Part shown: piece by piece, positions 19,501 through 28,685 of the stretch
How the letters are laid out: every line of letters begins with the position of its first letter
How positions within the stretch are numbered: the first letter of the stretch is position 1
Source: Chryseobacterium indologenes
Lineage (GTDB): Bacteria; Bacteroidota; Bacteroidia; Flavobacteriales; Weeksellaceae
Assembly (NCBI RefSeq): GCF_001295265.1
Contig: NZ_LJOD01000002.1
Location: 248,001-312,000 of the forward strand
DNA: 64,000 nucleotides
Reading direction: 5' to 3'
Position numbers and translations under genes: made by a program
Notes under the pieces: model-generated
Database searches by the model: none
The model's input: the letters and a program-made list of their open reading frames with translations, nothing else
What the model was told of the DNA's origin: nothing

Positions 19501-21435
19501 ATGAAGAAAGTCTTATTATTGGCCTTCTGCTATTGCAGTCTGGCATTAGTCAGCGGTCAGAAACACGAGTTCCTGGATACTCCTAAATTCAACAATGAAG
19601 ATCTGAGTAAAACAAAATCTGCCTTGGATGAAAATGCTCCGGCTGAAATCTTATACAGATCAGTTCATTATTATATTGACGGAGTGAAGGGAGAATTCCA
19701 CAAAAATGTGGTCTGCAGAGTAAAAATCTATGATAAAGATAAAGCAGAAGACTGGCTTAACCTTGAAATTCCACTGTATCAAAACTCTACTGCCAGAGAA
19801 ACCCTGAATAAAATAAAAGCCTTTACCTATAACCTTGAAAATGGCAATGCCGTTTCTACCAAAGTAGATAAAAGCTCAAAGTACAAAAGTAAAGAGAGTA
19901 AATATACCACCATCACAAAATTTGCATTTCCTAATGTAAAGAATGGTTCCGTAATAGAATATCAATATGAGGTTTTATCACCGTTCCTGTATTCAATTCC
20001 GCAAGCCCTGATAGAAAGTGATACCCCTTCACTATATACAGAATATGTATTGGACAGCCCGGTTAATATTTCTTATAATGTGAACTATACAGGATCTTTA
20101 ATGCCAAAATACAGGATGGTTGAAGATAAGCTGATGAATGGCATGGATTATAAGACTTACAGATTAGGTTTTGAAAACTTAAAAGGGTTTAAAACGGAGA
20201 AGTTTGTAAAGAATGACAGGAATTACCGTACTAAAATAAGTGCAGAGCTTCATTCTACCCATATCGGACAGTTGAAATTGTACTCTTCATCCTGGGAAGA
20301 AATCAAAGAAAAGCTCTATAGTGACGATGATTTTGGTGGAGAATTAAAAAAGACGAGATTGGCAAAAGAAAATATGCCTGCTCATATTGCCGGACTAAAA
20401 ACAGATGAGGAAAAAGCAAACGCCATTTTCGATTATGTAAAAAATACCTTTACCTGGAATAACGACAGAGGAATTTATACAGAAGATGGTTTGAAAAAAT
20501 TAATAGAAACCAAAACAGGAAATGCTGCCGAAATCAACCTGTTTCTTGTTATGATGCTTAGAGAAGCAGGGCTTAAAGCAGATCCGCTTCTTATTTCTAC
20601 TGTGGACAACGGGCTGATTAACCTGGCATCTCCAAGTCTTATGAGTACCAACTTTGTGCTGGCTGCCGTGGGCAACAAAGAAGGTTATAACCTGTATGAC
20701 GCTACCTCAAAGCAGTCTTCAATGAACAATCTTCCACCCAGAGACTGGAACGAATATGGAATTCTGATGGCAAAAGATAAAGCACGACAGATGCAGATGT
20801 CAAATGCTACAGCGAGCTTCAATTATCTGATCGCCAACGCCAAAATTAATGACGATGGCAGTATTTCCGGAACTTATGCTGATAAAGATACCGGAACTTT
20901 TGGAATGTTTGCCAAGGAAAGCTATGATGAAAATGCCGAAAAATATAAAAAGCAATACAAAGAAAACTTTTCAATAGATTTTACGGATATCAATTGTAAA
21001 GTTCTGGATAAAGGAGAATTTGAAAGTACAATGAAATTCACTTCTGAAAACCTGATAGACAAAATAGGAAAAAAGATGATCATTAATCCTATGCTTTTCC
21101 TGGGAAAAACTTCCAATGAATTTGATCAGACAGAAGCCAGAAAATATCCTATCGATCTAATATCTGCCTTTGCTAAAGTAAAAAAAATTACCTTGGAAAT
21201 TCCGGAAGGATATACCATTGAAGAAATGCCTAAGAGCAAAAAGATTGTTACAGACGATAAAGAAATAGAATACAGCTATACTGCCGATTTGAAAGGAAAC
21301 AAGCTGGAGGTTACCTCGGTTATTAAGATTGCAAGCCCGGATTATCCGAAAGAATATTATCCTGCTTTTAAACAAATCTGGAACACCGCTTCAAAAAGTG
21401 AAAACCAGGTGATCAGTCTGATTAAAAAGTCTTAA
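19501..21435 (+). CDS. DUF3857 / transglutaminase-like protein, predicted inactive paralogue
   Basis: A 644-residue exported protein (signal MKKVLLLAFCYCSLALVSGQ) with the same domain order as its upstream neighbour. The position of the catalytic cysteine motif reads KTGNAAEINLFLVMMLREAGL instead of GDCKGLTN, so Cys is replaced by Ala. The histidine position reads STNFVLAAV. The aspartate-containing LYDATSK is kept. It is probably a pseudoenzyme or binding protein acting with the upstream gene. It forms a two-gene operon that ends at the hairpin at 21472. Confidence 0.85.
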   Translation: MKKVLLLAFCYCSLALVSGQKHEFLDTPKFNNEDLSKTKSALDENAPAEILYRSVHYYIDGVKGEFHKNVVCRVKIYDKDKAEDWLNLEIPLYQNSTARETLNKIKAFTYNLENGNAVSTKVDKSSKYKSKESKYTTITKFAFPNVKNGSVIEYQYEVLSPFLYSIPQALIESDTPSLYTEYVLDSPVNISYNVNYTGSLMPKYRMVEDKLMNGMDYKTYRLGFENLKGFKTEKFVKNDRNYRTKISAELHSTHIGQLKLYSSSWEEIKEKLYSDDDFGGELKKTRLAKENMPAHIAGLKTDEEKANAIFDYVKNTFTWNNDRGIYTEDGLKKLIETKTGNAAEINLFLVMMLREAGLKADPLLISTVDNGLINLASPSLMSTNFVLAAVGNKEGYNLYDATSKQSSMNNLPPRDWNEYGILMAKDKARQMQMSNATASFNYLIANAKINDDGSISGTYADKDTGTFGMFAKESYDENAEKYKKQYKENFSIDFTDINCKVLDKGEFESTMKFTSENLIDKIGKKMIINPMLFLGKTSNEFDQTEARKYPIDLISAFAKVKKITLEIPEGYTIEEMPKSKKIVTDDKEIEYSYTADLKGNKLEVTSVIKIASPDYPKEYYPAFKQIWNTASKSENQVISLIKKS

Positions 21436-21471
21436 TATTCAGATCTGATATAAAAAATAAAGATTTTTTTT

Positions 21472-21499
21472 AAACCATTCATCTTTTTGAATGGTTTTT
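21472..21499 (+). terminator. Intrinsic terminator after the DUF3857 pair
   Basis: AAACCATTCA pairs with TGAATGGTTT and is followed by a short T tract. Confidence 0.8.
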
Positions 21500-21524
21500 G
21501 CATTCCTATCGGAAAATTGAAATT

Positions 21525-22352
21525 ATGAAAAACAGTATTGCTGTTCTGGCTCTTTCGTCTTTGCTGGCTTTTTCTGCGTGTAAAAAAGAAGAAAAAGGAG
21601 GAATTCCGGCAGATAAAACAGAAAACCTGAAATCTGTAAGCCTAAAAATAGATTCAGTGAATGTATCTGATTCCGTAAAGATCAGCGATTCACTATCAGT
21701 AGCGTTCTCTTCCGAGTTCCTTGTTTTTCCGGAACTGAAGGATAAAACACTGTTAGATAGTATTTATTGGGGATATAAACGAATCAGAGACTTCTCGAAA
21801 CAAGGGTTGGAAAACTATCTGATCAATGAAAAGGATAATTATTTTACCTCTGTAAAAAAAGAAAGTAAAGATGTACTTTCGGATCTTTCCTACGCCCAAA
21901 ACTGGTATTCAGAATTCCGGATGAGTTTAGTTTCGAACATCAATGACTATATGCATATTAATTATGCCCAAAGCTCATATACAGGAGGAGCACATGATAA
22001 TTACGGATTTTCAGAAAGAGTTTTTGATCTTAAAAAGAACAAAAGGCTGGAGCTTAAAGAAATTACTTCTATGCCTAAAGCCAAACTGGAAGCTATTCTG
22101 ATGAAGAATGTCAATAAAATTCCCAACGGGTCTATAGACGAAAAAAGAGAAATTAAAAACTCTGATATGCTATTGGTGGAAGTTATTCCCGTAACAGAAA
22201 ACTTCTATTTTGATCAGAAAAATCTGTATTTCCATTACAGCCCTTATGAAATTGCTGCTTTTGCCGCTGGGGATATCATTATTCCTGTTTCCTGGGAAGA
22301 TTTAAAAGGTACCCTGAATTCTGAATTCAAAGAAAGAATGAAAATAAAATAA
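21525..22352 (+). CDS. DUF3298 (RsiV-like domain) lipoprotein
   Basis: A 275-residue protein starting at the ATG at 21525. The lipoprotein signal ends in LLAFSAC. The C-terminal half matches the DUF3298/PdaC type: YTGGAHDNYG, a segment of the type FDLKKNKRLELKEITS, and FYFDQKNLYFHYSPYEIAAFAAG. The family includes the extracytoplasmic part of lysozyme-binding anti-sigma factor RsiV and PdaC deacetylases, but no membrane-crossing anti-sigma or deacetylase domain is present. Function unknown. Confidence 0.8.
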   Translation: MKNSIAVLALSSLLAFSACKKEEKGGIPADKTENLKSVSLKIDSVNVSDSVKISDSLSVAFSSEFLVFPELKDKTLLDSIYWGYKRIRDFSKQGLENYLINEKDNYFTSVKKESKDVLSDLSYAQNWYSEFRMSLVSNINDYMHINYAQSSYTGGAHDNYGFSERVFDLKKNKRLELKEITSMPKAKLEAILMKNVNKIPNGSIDEKREIKNSDMLLVEVIPVTENFYFDQKNLYFHYSPYEIAAFAAGDIIIPVSWEDLKGTLNSEFKERMKIK

Positions 22353-22354
22353 AT

Positions 22355-22382
22355 AAAATGCTTCCCGATCAGGAAGCATTTT
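22355..22382 (+). terminator. Intrinsic terminator between the lipoprotein and lipid kinase genes
   Basis: AAAATGCTTCC pairs with GGAAGCATTTT around CGATCA, three bases after the lipoprotein stop. Confidence 0.8.
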
Positions 22383-22383
22383 C

Positions 22384-22391
22384 TATTTTTG
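22384..22391 (+). promoter_or_regulatory. Promoter -7 element TATTTTTG for the lipid kinase
   Basis: Consensus TAnnTTTG placed immediately after the upstream terminator and only five bases before the kinase ATG, which predicts a leaderless transcript. Confidence 0.7.
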
Positions 22392-22396
22392 CGGTA

Positions 22397-23248
22397 ATGG
22401 AAAAAGCAGCGTTTATCATCAATCCCTTTTCGGCTAAAAAAAATTACCAGCCGTTTCTGAATGAGCTTAAAAAAAAGGTCGATAATCCCTTGTATTATGT
22501 CTCTGAATCTATTCCGGGGACAGATGATTTCATCAGAACCCATTTTGATGAGGTGGATATATTTGTAGCGATCGGAGGGGACGGAACCATTTCTACCGTT
22601 GCTAAAAATCTGATCAGTACAGAGAAGATTCTGGCCATATTTCCGGCCGGATCAGGAAATGGCTTTTCCAATGAAACCCGTTTCAATAAAAATCTGGATG
22701 AACTTTTAGAAAAAATCAAAGCCGGAAAATCCAGGAAGATTGATACCTTTATGGTCAATGACAGGCTTTCCATTAATGTCTCAGGAACAGGTTTCGATGG
22801 TAAAGTGGTCAAGGAATTTGAGAAAACAAGCCGCGGATTTAAAAATTACATTAAAGTCTCACTTAAGACCTTCTTTAACTATAAACCAATCAAGGTTAAG
22901 TTTTTTGATGAAGAATATGAAAAATACAACGGGAAATACCTGATGCTGAATATTGCCAATACCCGCCAGTTCGGAAACAATGCCTATATTGCCCCGAATG
23001 CAAGCAAAAGCGATGGCCTTGTTGATATGGTTTTGGTGAAAAAATTTCCGCTTACCTATTCTGCTCTTTTCGCCTTCAGAATGTTTACCAAGCGGCTGAA
23101 AGATGATGAATATGTAACCTATCTTCCCGTTTCTGAAATATCATTTAAGGTCAATACCAAAAACTGGCATCTTGACGGGGAATTCAATAAAATAAAATCT
23201 CCGGTTCATGTAAAAGTGCTGCCAGCCAGTCTGAATATTCTGGTTTAA
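22397..23248 (+). CDS. YegS/DagK-type lipid kinase
   Basis: A 283-residue diacylglycerol-kinase-like protein. The N-terminus FIINPFSAKKNY, the nucleotide-binding AIGGDGTISTVAKNL, the FPAGSGNGFSNE loop and the C-terminal LVDMVLVKKFPL are standard for the family. It likely phosphorylates a lipid such as diacylglycerol or sphingosine-like substrates; the sequence does not say which. The start at 22397 is chosen because the upstream in-frame ATG at 22358 lies inside the terminator hairpin. Confidence 0.88.
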   Translation: MEKAAFIINPFSAKKNYQPFLNELKKKVDNPLYYVSESIPGTDDFIRTHFDEVDIFVAIGGDGTISTVAKNLISTEKILAIFPAGSGNGFSNETRFNKNLDELLEKIKAGKSRKIDTFMVNDRLSINVSGTGFDGKVVKEFEKTSRGFKNYIKVSLKTFFNYKPIKVKFFDEEYEKYNGKYLMLNIANTRQFGNNAYIAPNASKSDGLVDMVLVKKFPLTYSALFAFRMFTKRLKDDEYVTYLPVSEISFKVNTKNWHLDGEFNKIKSPVHVKVLPASLNILV

Positions 23249-23286
23249 CTTTCTTTTAAAAGCTTCTGTCTTCCATTGCCCATCGT

Positions 23287-24567
23287 TTAGACTTCCAGTT
23301 TTTTCTCAATTTCAGCCGGATAGTCCAGACAATATTGCAGCTGTTTTTTATCCAGCTGTTTTTCCCAATTGGCAACAACCACTGTTGCTACAGAATTTCC
23401 GATGACATTGGTCAGGGCTCTGCACTCACTCATAAACTTATCAATTCCCAGAATCAGGGTCATTCCGGCAATCGGGATTTCCGGCACAACAGCAAGGGTA
23501 GCTGCCAAAGTAACAAATCCGGCTCCCGTAACGCCGGCTGCTCCTTTCGAGCTCAACATGGCTACCAGAAGCAGCATCAGCTGTTTTTCAATCGAAAGAT
23601 CAATATTAAGGGCCTGTGCAATGAATAAAGAAGCAAGCGTCATATAAATATTAGTGCCATCCAGGTTAAAAGAATAACCGGTGGGAACTACCAACCCTAC
23701 AATCGCTCTGGAGCAGCCTGCCTTTTCAAGCTTTTCCATAATGCCGGGAAGAGCAGATTCAGATGAGCTGGTTCCTAAAACAAGAAGAAGTTCTTCTTTC
23801 AGATAAAACATCAGTTTAAAAATATTAAATCCATTGTACCAGGCCACGGCTCCTAATACCAAAACAACAAACAGGAAAGATGTAATATAAAATGTGGCCA
23901 CCAGAAATATAAGGTTCAGAACAGAATGAAGGCCGTATTTCCCGATCGTAAATGCCATGGCTCCAAACGCCCCGATAGGCGCAAGCTTCATCAGCATGTG
24001 AACGATCTTAAAAACAGGTGTTGATAGATCCTGAAGAAAATTTGTCACTTTCTGGCTTTTTTCCTTCGTTAAAACAAGTGCTACCCCCATTAAGATAGCT
24101 ACCAAAAGTACCTGAAGAATATTTTCACCTACCAGCGGACTGAAAAGTGTTTCAGGAATAATATTCATAATGAATCCTGTAAGCGTAGATTCGTGAGCTT
24201 TCTGCTGATATTGGGAAACATCTCCTGAAAGAGTTGAGGGATCAATATTTAATCCATGCCCCGGCTGAAGAAGGTTTCCTACAATCAATCCGATGATCAG
24301 GGCTAAAGTAGAAAACGTAAAAAAATAGATCATGGCTTTTACGGCGATTCTTCCTACTTTTTTAAGGTCGGTCATATGGGCAATTCCCAGGGTGAGAGTA
24401 ATAAAGATCACCGGTGCGATAATCATTTTAACGAGTTTAATGAATCCGTCACCCAGAGGTTTCATTTTTTCACCCAGTTCAGGATAAAAATTTCCCAAAA
24501 GAATACCTGCGGCAATCGCCATAATCACCTGGAAGTAAAGCTGCTGATGGAATTTTTTCGCTTTCAA
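23287..24567 (-). CDS. dctA: Dicarboxylate:cation symporter (DctA/GltP family)
   Basis: About 426 residues and eight or more membrane segments plus re-entrant loops. Hallmarks are the serine-rich loop [10 protein letters not shown], the substrate motif [13 protein letters not shown] and the C-terminal [21 protein letters not shown]. It probably takes up C4-dicarboxylates or glutamate/aspartate with protons or sodium. There is no ATG near the expected N-terminus: TTG at 24567 ([12 protein letters not shown]) or 24585 are the likely starts. A near-consensus -7 element GATTTTTG (24615-24622, minus strand) rules out the longer frame. Confidence 0.9.
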   Translation of the reverse strand: MKAKKFHQQLYFQVIMAIAAGILLGNFYPELGEKMKPLGDGFIKLVKMIIAPVIFITLTLGIAHMTDLKKVGRIAVKAMIYFFTFSTLALIIGLIVGNLLQPGHGLNIDPSTLSGDVSQYQQKAHESTLTGFIMNIIPETLFSPLVGENILQVLLVAILMGVALVLTKEKSQKVTNFLQDLSTPVFKIVHMLMKLAPIGAFGAMAFTIGKYGLHSVLNLIFLVATFYITSFLFVVLVLGAVAWYNGFNIFKLMFYLKEELLLVLGTSSSESALPGIMEKLEKAGCSRAIVGLVVPTGYSFNLDGTNIYMTLASLFIAQALNIDLSIEKQLMLLLVAMLSSKGAAGVTGAGFVTLAATLAVVPEIPIAGMTLILGIDKFMSECRALTNVIGNSVATVVVANWEKQLDKKQLQYCLDYPAEIEKKLEV

Positions 24568-24822
24568 AGATTGGTTTGTTTTCAAAGAGCGAAAATTAAG
24601 AATTTTAATCTTAAAACATGACAAAAATCAGTAATAATTGTACATCCTGACCGGATCAATAATAATGGTTAACCAGAAAGATTTTATGCCTTTAATGGAT
24701 TCAGAGTAAGATTAAAGAGAGGGTTTCCGCTCATTTTTTGATATGCATGTTTTTAGCTTTAAACGGATGATAGTGCATTCCCACTAACTAAGAGCAAATG
24801 TTTTTTCAGGAAAAATATAATG

Positions 24823-24858
24823 AAAAATGTCCCAGGGATTATAATCCGGGACATTTTT
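24823..24858 (-). terminator. Terminator after ggt
   Basis: AAAAATGTCCC pairs with GGGACATTTTT with a 14-base loop; symmetrical A/T tracts allow function on either strand. Confidence 0.8.
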
Positions 24859-24879
24859 ATAAAATTATATCAGATACTG

Positions 24880-26568
24880 TTATTCAACCGCAACAGAATC
24901 ATCTCCGCGGCCGTCTGCCACAGCATGAATAGTTCCGTTGTCATCAAGAACAATCATTTCTGTTTTTCCGATCTGCTTTACCTTTTCAATCACATAATTC
25001 TTACTTTTCAGCTCGGCAATTGTACTTTCCGGGAAATTATTTTCGACTTTTATCGTTTCCGGAAGCCATTGATGGTGAAATTTAGGAGCATTAACCGAAA
25101 TATTGGCATTCAGTTTAAAATCCACTACATTGACGATTGATTGGTAAACAGAGGTAGGAATTGTTGTTCCTCCCGGAGTTCCTACTACCATATATGGTTT
25201 TCCGTTTTTCAGAAGAATGGTAGGAGTCATGGAAGAAAGCATCCTTTTATTGGGTTGTATAGAATTGGCTTCTCCGCCTACCGCTCCGAACATATTGGGT
25301 ACGCCGGGTTTGATGGAGAAATCATCCATTTCATTATTTAAGAAAAATCCCGCTCCCGAAACTACGACTTTGCTTCCGTAATAGCCGTTAAGCGTTGTGG
25401 TTACAGAAGCTGCATTTCCGTCTTTATCCAGAACGGAAATATGTGTGGTCTGGGTGGACTCTTTCGGTTGAGGAATGATTTTCCCGACTTCAGAACTCGG
25501 AGTTGCTTTACTGAAACTGAAGTTTTTCCATCGGCTTTTTAAATAGTCATCAGAAATCAGGTAAGCGGTCTTATCCTGAATGAAATCAGGATCGCCCATA
25601 TATTCTGCGCGGTCTGCAAAAGCTCTTCTTTCTGCTTCCGTCATAATCTGAACAGCTTTTGTGGAGTTTTGCTGGTATTTTTCAAGGTTCTCAAAACTGG
25701 CCATTCTGAGCATCTGGGCGAGAAGGACACCGCCGCTTGAAGGCAGAGGCATGGAAACCACATTGTTACCTTTATAATCAAATTCTAAGGCTTTTCTTTC
25801 AGCAACCTTATAGTTTTTAAGATCATCCAGTGTAATAATTCCGTTGCCTCTTTTCATTTCAGCAACAAGAAGTTCAGCGGTTTTTCCTTCATAGAAACCT
25901 TTAGCTCCCTGTTTCTGGATTAGTTTCAGGGTTTCAGCAAGTTCTTTCTGAATCAGAAGATCGCCTGCTTTCCAAGGGGTGTCTTTTACAAAAACGATGG
26001 AAGATGTATTATGTTTCTTGAAATATTCTCTGTTGTTATTAAGCATATCAGCTTCCTGCTCCGTGATGGCAAATCCCTGCTCTGCCAGATCAATGGCTGG
26101 CTGGATGATTTTTTCCATCGGAAGTTTGCAGTGTTTTAAAGTCGCGAAAAAACCAGCAACACTCCCCGGAACACCTACTGCCAGTCTCCCGTTTTGGGAA
26201 AGATCAGTGTCTGCTTTTCCCTTCTTATCAATATACATATCTCTCGAAGCCTTTTTGGGAGCAGTTTCCCTATAGTCCAGAGTAAATTTTTCTCCATTGT
26301 TCTTCACTCCGACTAAAAATCCGCCTCCACCGATATTTCCGGCCTGAGGATATACAACAGCCAGTGCATATTGCGTAGCTACAACAGCATCATAGGCGTT
26401 TCCTCCCATTTTAAGAACTTTAGCGCCTGCTTCGCTGGCCAATGGATGCGCAGATACCACTACACCTTTATTCTTCACTTTTACCTCTTTTACAATGCTG
26501 ATGTCAGTAAATTGGGCCCGGTAAAATTGACCGGCCAGCAATACCGCAGCAATAAAAAACTTCTTCAT
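24880..26568 (-). CDS. ggt: Gamma-glutamyltransferase
   Basis: Periplasmic enzyme that splits gamma-glutamyl bonds, for example in glutathione. A 562-residue precursor with signal peptide MKKFFIAAVLLAGQFYRAQ. The large subunit carries GGNAYDAVVATQYAL, GNIGGGGFLVG and DYRETAP; the autoprocessing and catalytic threonine is in ESTQTTHISVLDKDGNAAS; and the small subunit has the GAVGGEANSIQPNKRMLSSMTP and VVGTPGGTTIP type motifs. It is monocistronic, with promoter and terminator. Confidence 0.95.
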   Translation of the reverse strand: MKKFFIAAVLLAGQFYRAQFTDISIVKEVKVKNKGVVVSAHPLASEAGAKVLKMGGNAYDAVVATQYALAVVYPQAGNIGGGGFLVGVKNNGEKFTLDYRETAPKKASRDMYIDKKGKADTDLSQNGRLAVGVPGSVAGFFATLKHCKLPMEKIIQPAIDLAEQGFAITEQEADMLNNNREYFKKHNTSSIVFVKDTPWKAGDLLIQKELAETLKLIQKQGAKGFYEGKTAELLVAEMKRGNGIITLDDLKNYKVAERKALEFDYKGNNVVSMPLPSSGGVLLAQMLRMASFENLEKYQQNSTKAVQIMTEAERRAFADRAEYMGDPDFIQDKTAYLISDDYLKSRWKNFSFSKATPSSEVGKIIPQPKESTQTTHISVLDKDGNAASVTTTLNGYYGSKVVVSGAGFFLNNEMDDFSIKPGVPNMFGAVGGEANSIQPNKRMLSSMTPTILLKNGKPYMVVGTPGGTTIPTSVYQSIVNVVDFKLNANISVNAPKFHHQWLPETIKVENNFPESTIAELKSKNYVIEKVKQIGKTEMIVLDDNGTIHAVADGRGDDSVAVE

Positions 26569-26587
26569 AGGATTTTCTTTATAACAA

Positions 26588-26595
26588 CAAAAGTA
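26588..26595 (-). promoter_or_regulatory. ggt promoter -7 element TACTTTTG
   Basis: Consensus TAnnTTTG on the minus strand, 19 bases before the ggt ATG; the -33 region has CTG rather than TTG. Confidence 0.6.
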
Positions 26596-26824
26596 GATAT
26601 TTTTTTTCTGTAAACAGCTGCATGCTAAACTGATGGAATATTCCGGCTTAACAGAATGGATAATATAAAAGAAATCTGTCTCCGGATAATGGTGATTATT
26701 TTTTATTAAAACCTTATTATGGTTAACTTCCCGGAAATCTGAATGGTTGTAATGCTTTTTTTCAATCGCTCTTATAGAAAGTGTTTTTAGAACACCTTTT
26801 TTATTATGATAAGCATGATTTTTT

Positions 26825-26832
26825 TACTTTTG
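26825..26832 (+). promoter_or_regulatory. Promoter -7 element TACTTTTG for the threonine dehydrogenase gene
   Basis: Consensus TAnnTTTG, 24 bases ahead of the ATG at 26857. Confidence 0.6.
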
Positions 26833-26856
26833 TACAATTCTAAAAAAATCTGAAAA

Positions 26857-27822
26857 ATGGAATCCTATACGGAAAGAATACTGATCACGGGAGCCTTGGG
26901 ACAAATAGGCACCGAACTTACCAACAGACTTGTTGAAATTCACGGAGCAGACAATGTGGTTGCTTCAGGACTGGACAGATGGCAAGAGGGAATTACCTCT
27001 GCCGGACATTATGAAAGAATGGATGTTACCAATACACAATTGGTAAGACAGGTAATTCAGGATTATGATATCACAACAGTGTATCACCTGGCGTCACTTT
27101 TGTCCGGAACTTCAGAAAAGCAGCCTATTTTTGCCTGGAAACTGAATCTGGAACCTCTTCTTCATTTTTGCGAAATGGCGAAAGAAGGACTGATTAAAAA
27201 GATCTTCTGGCCAAGTTCCATCGCCGTATTTGGAAAAGGAATTCCAAAACATGATGTAGGGCAGGATGTCGTTCTGAATCCAACTACAGTGTACGGAATT
27301 TCTAAAATGGCTGGAGAGAAGTGGTGCGAATACTATTTCGATAAGCATGGAGTAGATGTAAGAAGCATCAGATATCCTGGACTGATTTCATGGAAAACTC
27401 CTGCAGGGGGAGGAACAACGGATTATGCTGTAGAGATTTTTTACAAAGCAATAGAAGACGGAAAGTATACAAGCTTCATTTCCGAGAATACAGGAATGCC
27501 GATGCTGTATATGGATGATGCCATCAATGCAACCCTGAAATTAATGGAAGCTCCGAAAGAAAGTTTAACAGTCCGTTCTTCATACAATCTGGGAGGAATG
27601 TCATTTACTCCAAAAGAACTGGCAGAAGAAATCCAGAAAGAAATCCCGGATTTTACAATTGATTACAACCCGGATTTCAGACAGGCAATTGCAGATTCCT
27701 GGCCGGCTTCCATCGACGATTCTGTGGCTAAAAAAGATTGGGGACTGACCTACGATTTCGGAATTTCTGAGATGACAAAAGATATGATTAAAAATCTTAA
27801 AGTAAAATTAGCTAAGAATTAA
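26857..27822 (+). CDS. SDR/epimerase-type L-threonine 3-dehydrogenase
   Basis: A 321-residue extended short-chain dehydrogenase. It has the NAD-binding ITGALGQIGTEL, the catalytic YGISK (Tyr-x3-Lys) and SSIAVFGKG, and the substrate-loop signature RYPGLISWKTPAGGGTTDYAV. That last block resembles the SDR-type L-threonine dehydrogenases known from Flavobacterium and animals, which are distinct from the zinc enzyme. It oxidises threonine to 2-amino-3-ketobutyrate. A generic NAD-dependent epimerase is the fallback call. Confidence 0.85.
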   Translation: MESYTERILITGALGQIGTELTNRLVEIHGADNVVASGLDRWQEGITSAGHYERMDVTNTQLVRQVIQDYDITTVYHLASLLSGTSEKQPIFAWKLNLEPLLHFCEMAKEGLIKKIFWPSSIAVFGKGIPKHDVGQDVVLNPTTVYGISKMAGEKWCEYYFDKHGVDVRSIRYPGLISWKTPAGGGTTDYAVEIFYKAIEDGKYTSFISENTGMPMLYMDDAINATLKLMEAPKESLTVRSSYNLGGMSFTPKELAEEIQKEIPDFTIDYNPDFRQAIADSWPASIDDSVAKKDWGLTYDFGISEMTKDMIKNLKVKLAKN

Positions 27823-27906
27823 TTACTTAAAGTTAAAGTTTAATTGAAAATTTATTTAACATCTGATTTTTAATTATTTATAAAATTTATCTAAAATTTA
27901 ATTGAT

Positions 27907-28659
27907 ATGATATTGTTGACTTTTAACATCCTGAATATTGAAGCCGAAGCCAAAAAAGAGGCTCAGATTTCTGATGAAGAAAGATTAAAAATCACAGAAG
28001 ACAATACCAAAGCATTGTTAAGAATTTTAGATATTCATGACGTAAAAGCAAGTTTTTTTGTGGAGATTTCCATCGCAGAAAAACTTAAAAATTTAATTAA
28101 AGCAATTTCATCCCAAGGGCATGAAATTGCTTTTTATAACAAGAGCTCCAGTCTTAAGGAAATTGAGGACGCTAAAAAAAATCTTCAGGAACTTCTGGAA
28201 AAACAGATCCGGGGAATCCGGCAGAAAGATCATAAAGAGCTTCAGGAGAATCTGAAGTTATTAGAATTTAATTACGTTTCAAATATTGATAATGCTGATA
28301 TTCTTTTTCCGTTCAAAAGACTGAAAAGGGATACTGAAATTACCGAAGAGGACGGACTGAGTATGGTTCCGGAAAGTATCTCTCCCTACAGCCAGCTGCC
28401 ATATAATGATTTTGTGTTTCAGATCCTGCCGATGAAGTATTATCAGAACATGGTATTTGAAACCCTGAAGAATGACGATTTTGTTCTCATTTACCTTAAC
28501 TCCTGGCAATTCACCGATTTCAATAAATATCCGTTTGATATCCCTTTTTACCGGAAGCTGTTTTCGGGCAAAAAAATGGAGGACAAATTAGATGCCCTTC
28601 TTACCTGGATTAACGAGAAGGAGCTGGCTACTTCCCGGATGAAAGATTATATTTTTTAA
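27907..28659 (+). CDS. Degenerate polysaccharide deacetylase-like (NodB fold) protein
   Basis: A 250-residue protein whose layout follows NodB-fold deacetylases: an opening strand MILLTFNIL, then NTKALLRILDIHDVKASFFV, KAISSQGHEIAFYN and a later strand in KQIRGIRQ. The metal-binding residues appear lost: the motif-1 aspartates (normally TFDD or TFDIE) read TFNIL, and the motif-2 His-x3-His after GHEI reads FYNKSSS. The remainder is shorter than in active homologues. It is probably a non-catalytic relative; its role is unknown. Confidence 0.65.
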   Translation: MILLTFNILNIEAEAKKEAQISDEERLKITEDNTKALLRILDIHDVKASFFVEISIAEKLKNLIKAISSQGHEIAFYNKSSSLKEIEDAKKNLQELLEKQIRGIRQKDHKELQENLKLLEFNYVSNIDNADILFPFKRLKRDTEITEEDGLSMVPESISPYSQLPYNDFVFQILPMKYYQNMVFETLKNDDFVLIYLNSWQFTDFNKYPFDIPFYRKLFSGKKMEDKLDALLTWINEKELATSRMKDYIF

Positions 28660-28685
28660 TAAATACACTCAGTAATAAAAATTGC

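Noticed and set aside
24568..24624. N-terminal extension of the dicarboxylate symporter
   Set aside because: Its TTG start lies in the promoter -7 element and it adds residues outside the family alignment.
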